From: Lachancea kluyveri NRRL Y-12651
Taxonomy: Eukaryota; Ascomycota; Saccharomycetes; Saccharomycetales; Saccharomycetaceae
Direction: 5' to 3'
Length of the DNA: 64,000 bases
Assembly (NCBI GenBank): GCA_000149225.2
Contig: CM000692.1
Location: forward strand, 992,001 to 1,056,000
Position 1 is the stretch's first letter; each line of letters starts with the position of its first letter. This document shows, piece after piece, positions 63,553 to 64,000 of the stretch. The translations under genes were made by a program, and so were the position numbers. The notes beneath the pieces were generated by a model. That model saw nothing but the letters and a program-made list of their open reading frames with translations. It had not been told where the DNA came from and searched no databases.

Positions 63553-64000
63553 ATGACTACCCAGGTACAATACGAAGATGATGGGGAGGACCTTTTTACA
63601 AATAAATCCACTGTGCTGGCTAATTTCGAGGAATGGATCAAGATGGCGACCGACAACAAGATCAACTCTAGAAACAGTTGGAATTTTGCTCTAATCGACT
63701 ATTTCCATGACTTGAACGTTTTGAAAGATTCAGAAGATAATATCAACTTCCAAAAGGCTTCTGCAACTCTAGACGGGTGTGTAAAGATCTACTCTTCAAG
63801 GGTTGATTCTGTGGCTAATGAAACAGGAAAATTACTGAGCGGATTAGCTGAACGCAGGAATAGAGAACAACAGGCTAGTGATGAAGTTTATAAAGAGCAA
63901 GGATCAAACGATATTAGAATAGATCCATCGACGGGGTTACCGGTAACTGATGATAACTCTGATAATCAAACTAGAAGGAGAACCTATAACAGGGTCTTAG
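63553..64000 (+). CDS. BRN1: Condensin kleisin subunit Brn1, N-terminal part (cut by window edge)
   Basis: Gamma-kleisin (CAP-H/Barren) that bridges Smc2 and Smc4 in condensin. The first 149 codons are present. LFTNKSTVLANFEEWIKMATDNKINSRNSWNFALIDYFHDL is the conserved kleisin N-terminus that contacts the Smc2 neck, followed by INFQKASATLDGCVKIYSSRVDSV and, after an acidic variable loop, RRRTYNRVL. All agree with S. cerevisiae Brn1 as recalled. The start MTTQVQY also matches. The remainder lies past base 64000. Confidence 0.97.
   Translation, partial: MTTQVQYEDDGEDLFTNKSTVLANFEEWIKMATDNKINSRNSWNFALIDYFHDLNVLKDSEDNINFQKASATLDGCVKIYSSRVDSVANETGKLLSGLAERRNREQQASDEVYKEQGSNDIRIDPSTGLPVTDDNSDNQTRRRTYNRVL

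Overview
The window is nuclear DNA of a budding yeast in the family Saccharomycetaceae. Genes are densely packed and nearly intronless. The few introns have the strict yeast signals GTATGT, TACTAAC and a 3' AG. Almost every protein is recognisable as an ortholog of a Saccharomyces cerevisiae gene. The order of those orthologs is informative. Genes that lie in S. cerevisiae on chromosome V (NUP157, MAM1, GLE2, FLO8, KAP123, SWI4, LSM4, TMN3, BOI2, SPR6, SLX8, RPL23B, SHO1, AVT6, SCS2, GLO3) are interleaved with genes that lie on the sister segment of chromosome II (PET112, YBL081W, ALG3, CDC27, YBL086C, TEL1, MRP21, MAP2, RPL32, ROX3, MRX3, BNA4, BRN1). Duplicate pairs such as NUP157/NUP170, BOI1/BOI2, RPL23A/B, AVT5/AVT6 and SCS2/SCS22 are each present once. 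This is the unduplicated (non-WGD) arrangement, so the source is probably a Torulaspora, Zygosaccharomyces, Lachancea or Kluyveromyces type yeast. I cannot fix the species from the sequence alone.

Layout. 1-12 kb: 5' part of a NUP157/NUP170 nucleoporin (minus), MAM1 monopolin, a tiny membrane-protein reading frame, PET112 (mitochondrial GatB), a Q/N-rich protein, GLE2, FLO8 and ALG3. 13-24 kb: KAP123, SWI4, a 1.4 kb intergenic gap, LSM4, TMN3. 24-36 kb: CDC27, BOI, an unrecognised 362-residue protein, a C2-domain protein, a likely SPR6, SLX8 and intron-containing RPL23. 36-45 kb: TEL1. 45-54 kb: SHO1, AVT, MRP21, MAP2, intron-containing SCS2, RPL32 with a likely 5' leader intron. 54-64 kb: ROX3, GLO3, MRX3, a sugar/polyol-type transporter with no syntenic S. 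cerevisiae counterpart, BNA4 and the start of BRN1.

The genes are ordinary housekeeping genes and do not form one pathway. Shared themes are nuclear transport (NUP157, GLE2, KAP123), cell cycle and meiosis (SWI4, CDC27, MAM1, BRN1, TEL1, SLX8), signalling and polarity (SHO1, BOI, FLO8) and ribosomes (RPL23, RPL32, MRP21).

I saw no tRNA or rRNA gene, CRISPR array, transposon, LTR or viral remnant. I found no new multi-gene system. The observations most worth checking are a GC-rich, strongly folding island between RPL32 and ROX3, a possible H/ACA-type RNA between SWI4 and LSM4, the small membrane ORF between MAM1 and PET112, the unrecognised 362-residue gene, two inverted repeats in promoters, two G-quadruplex-like tracts, and two rearrangements relative to S. 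cerevisiae (ALG3 flipped; BRN1-BNA4 block flipped beside the extra transporter).
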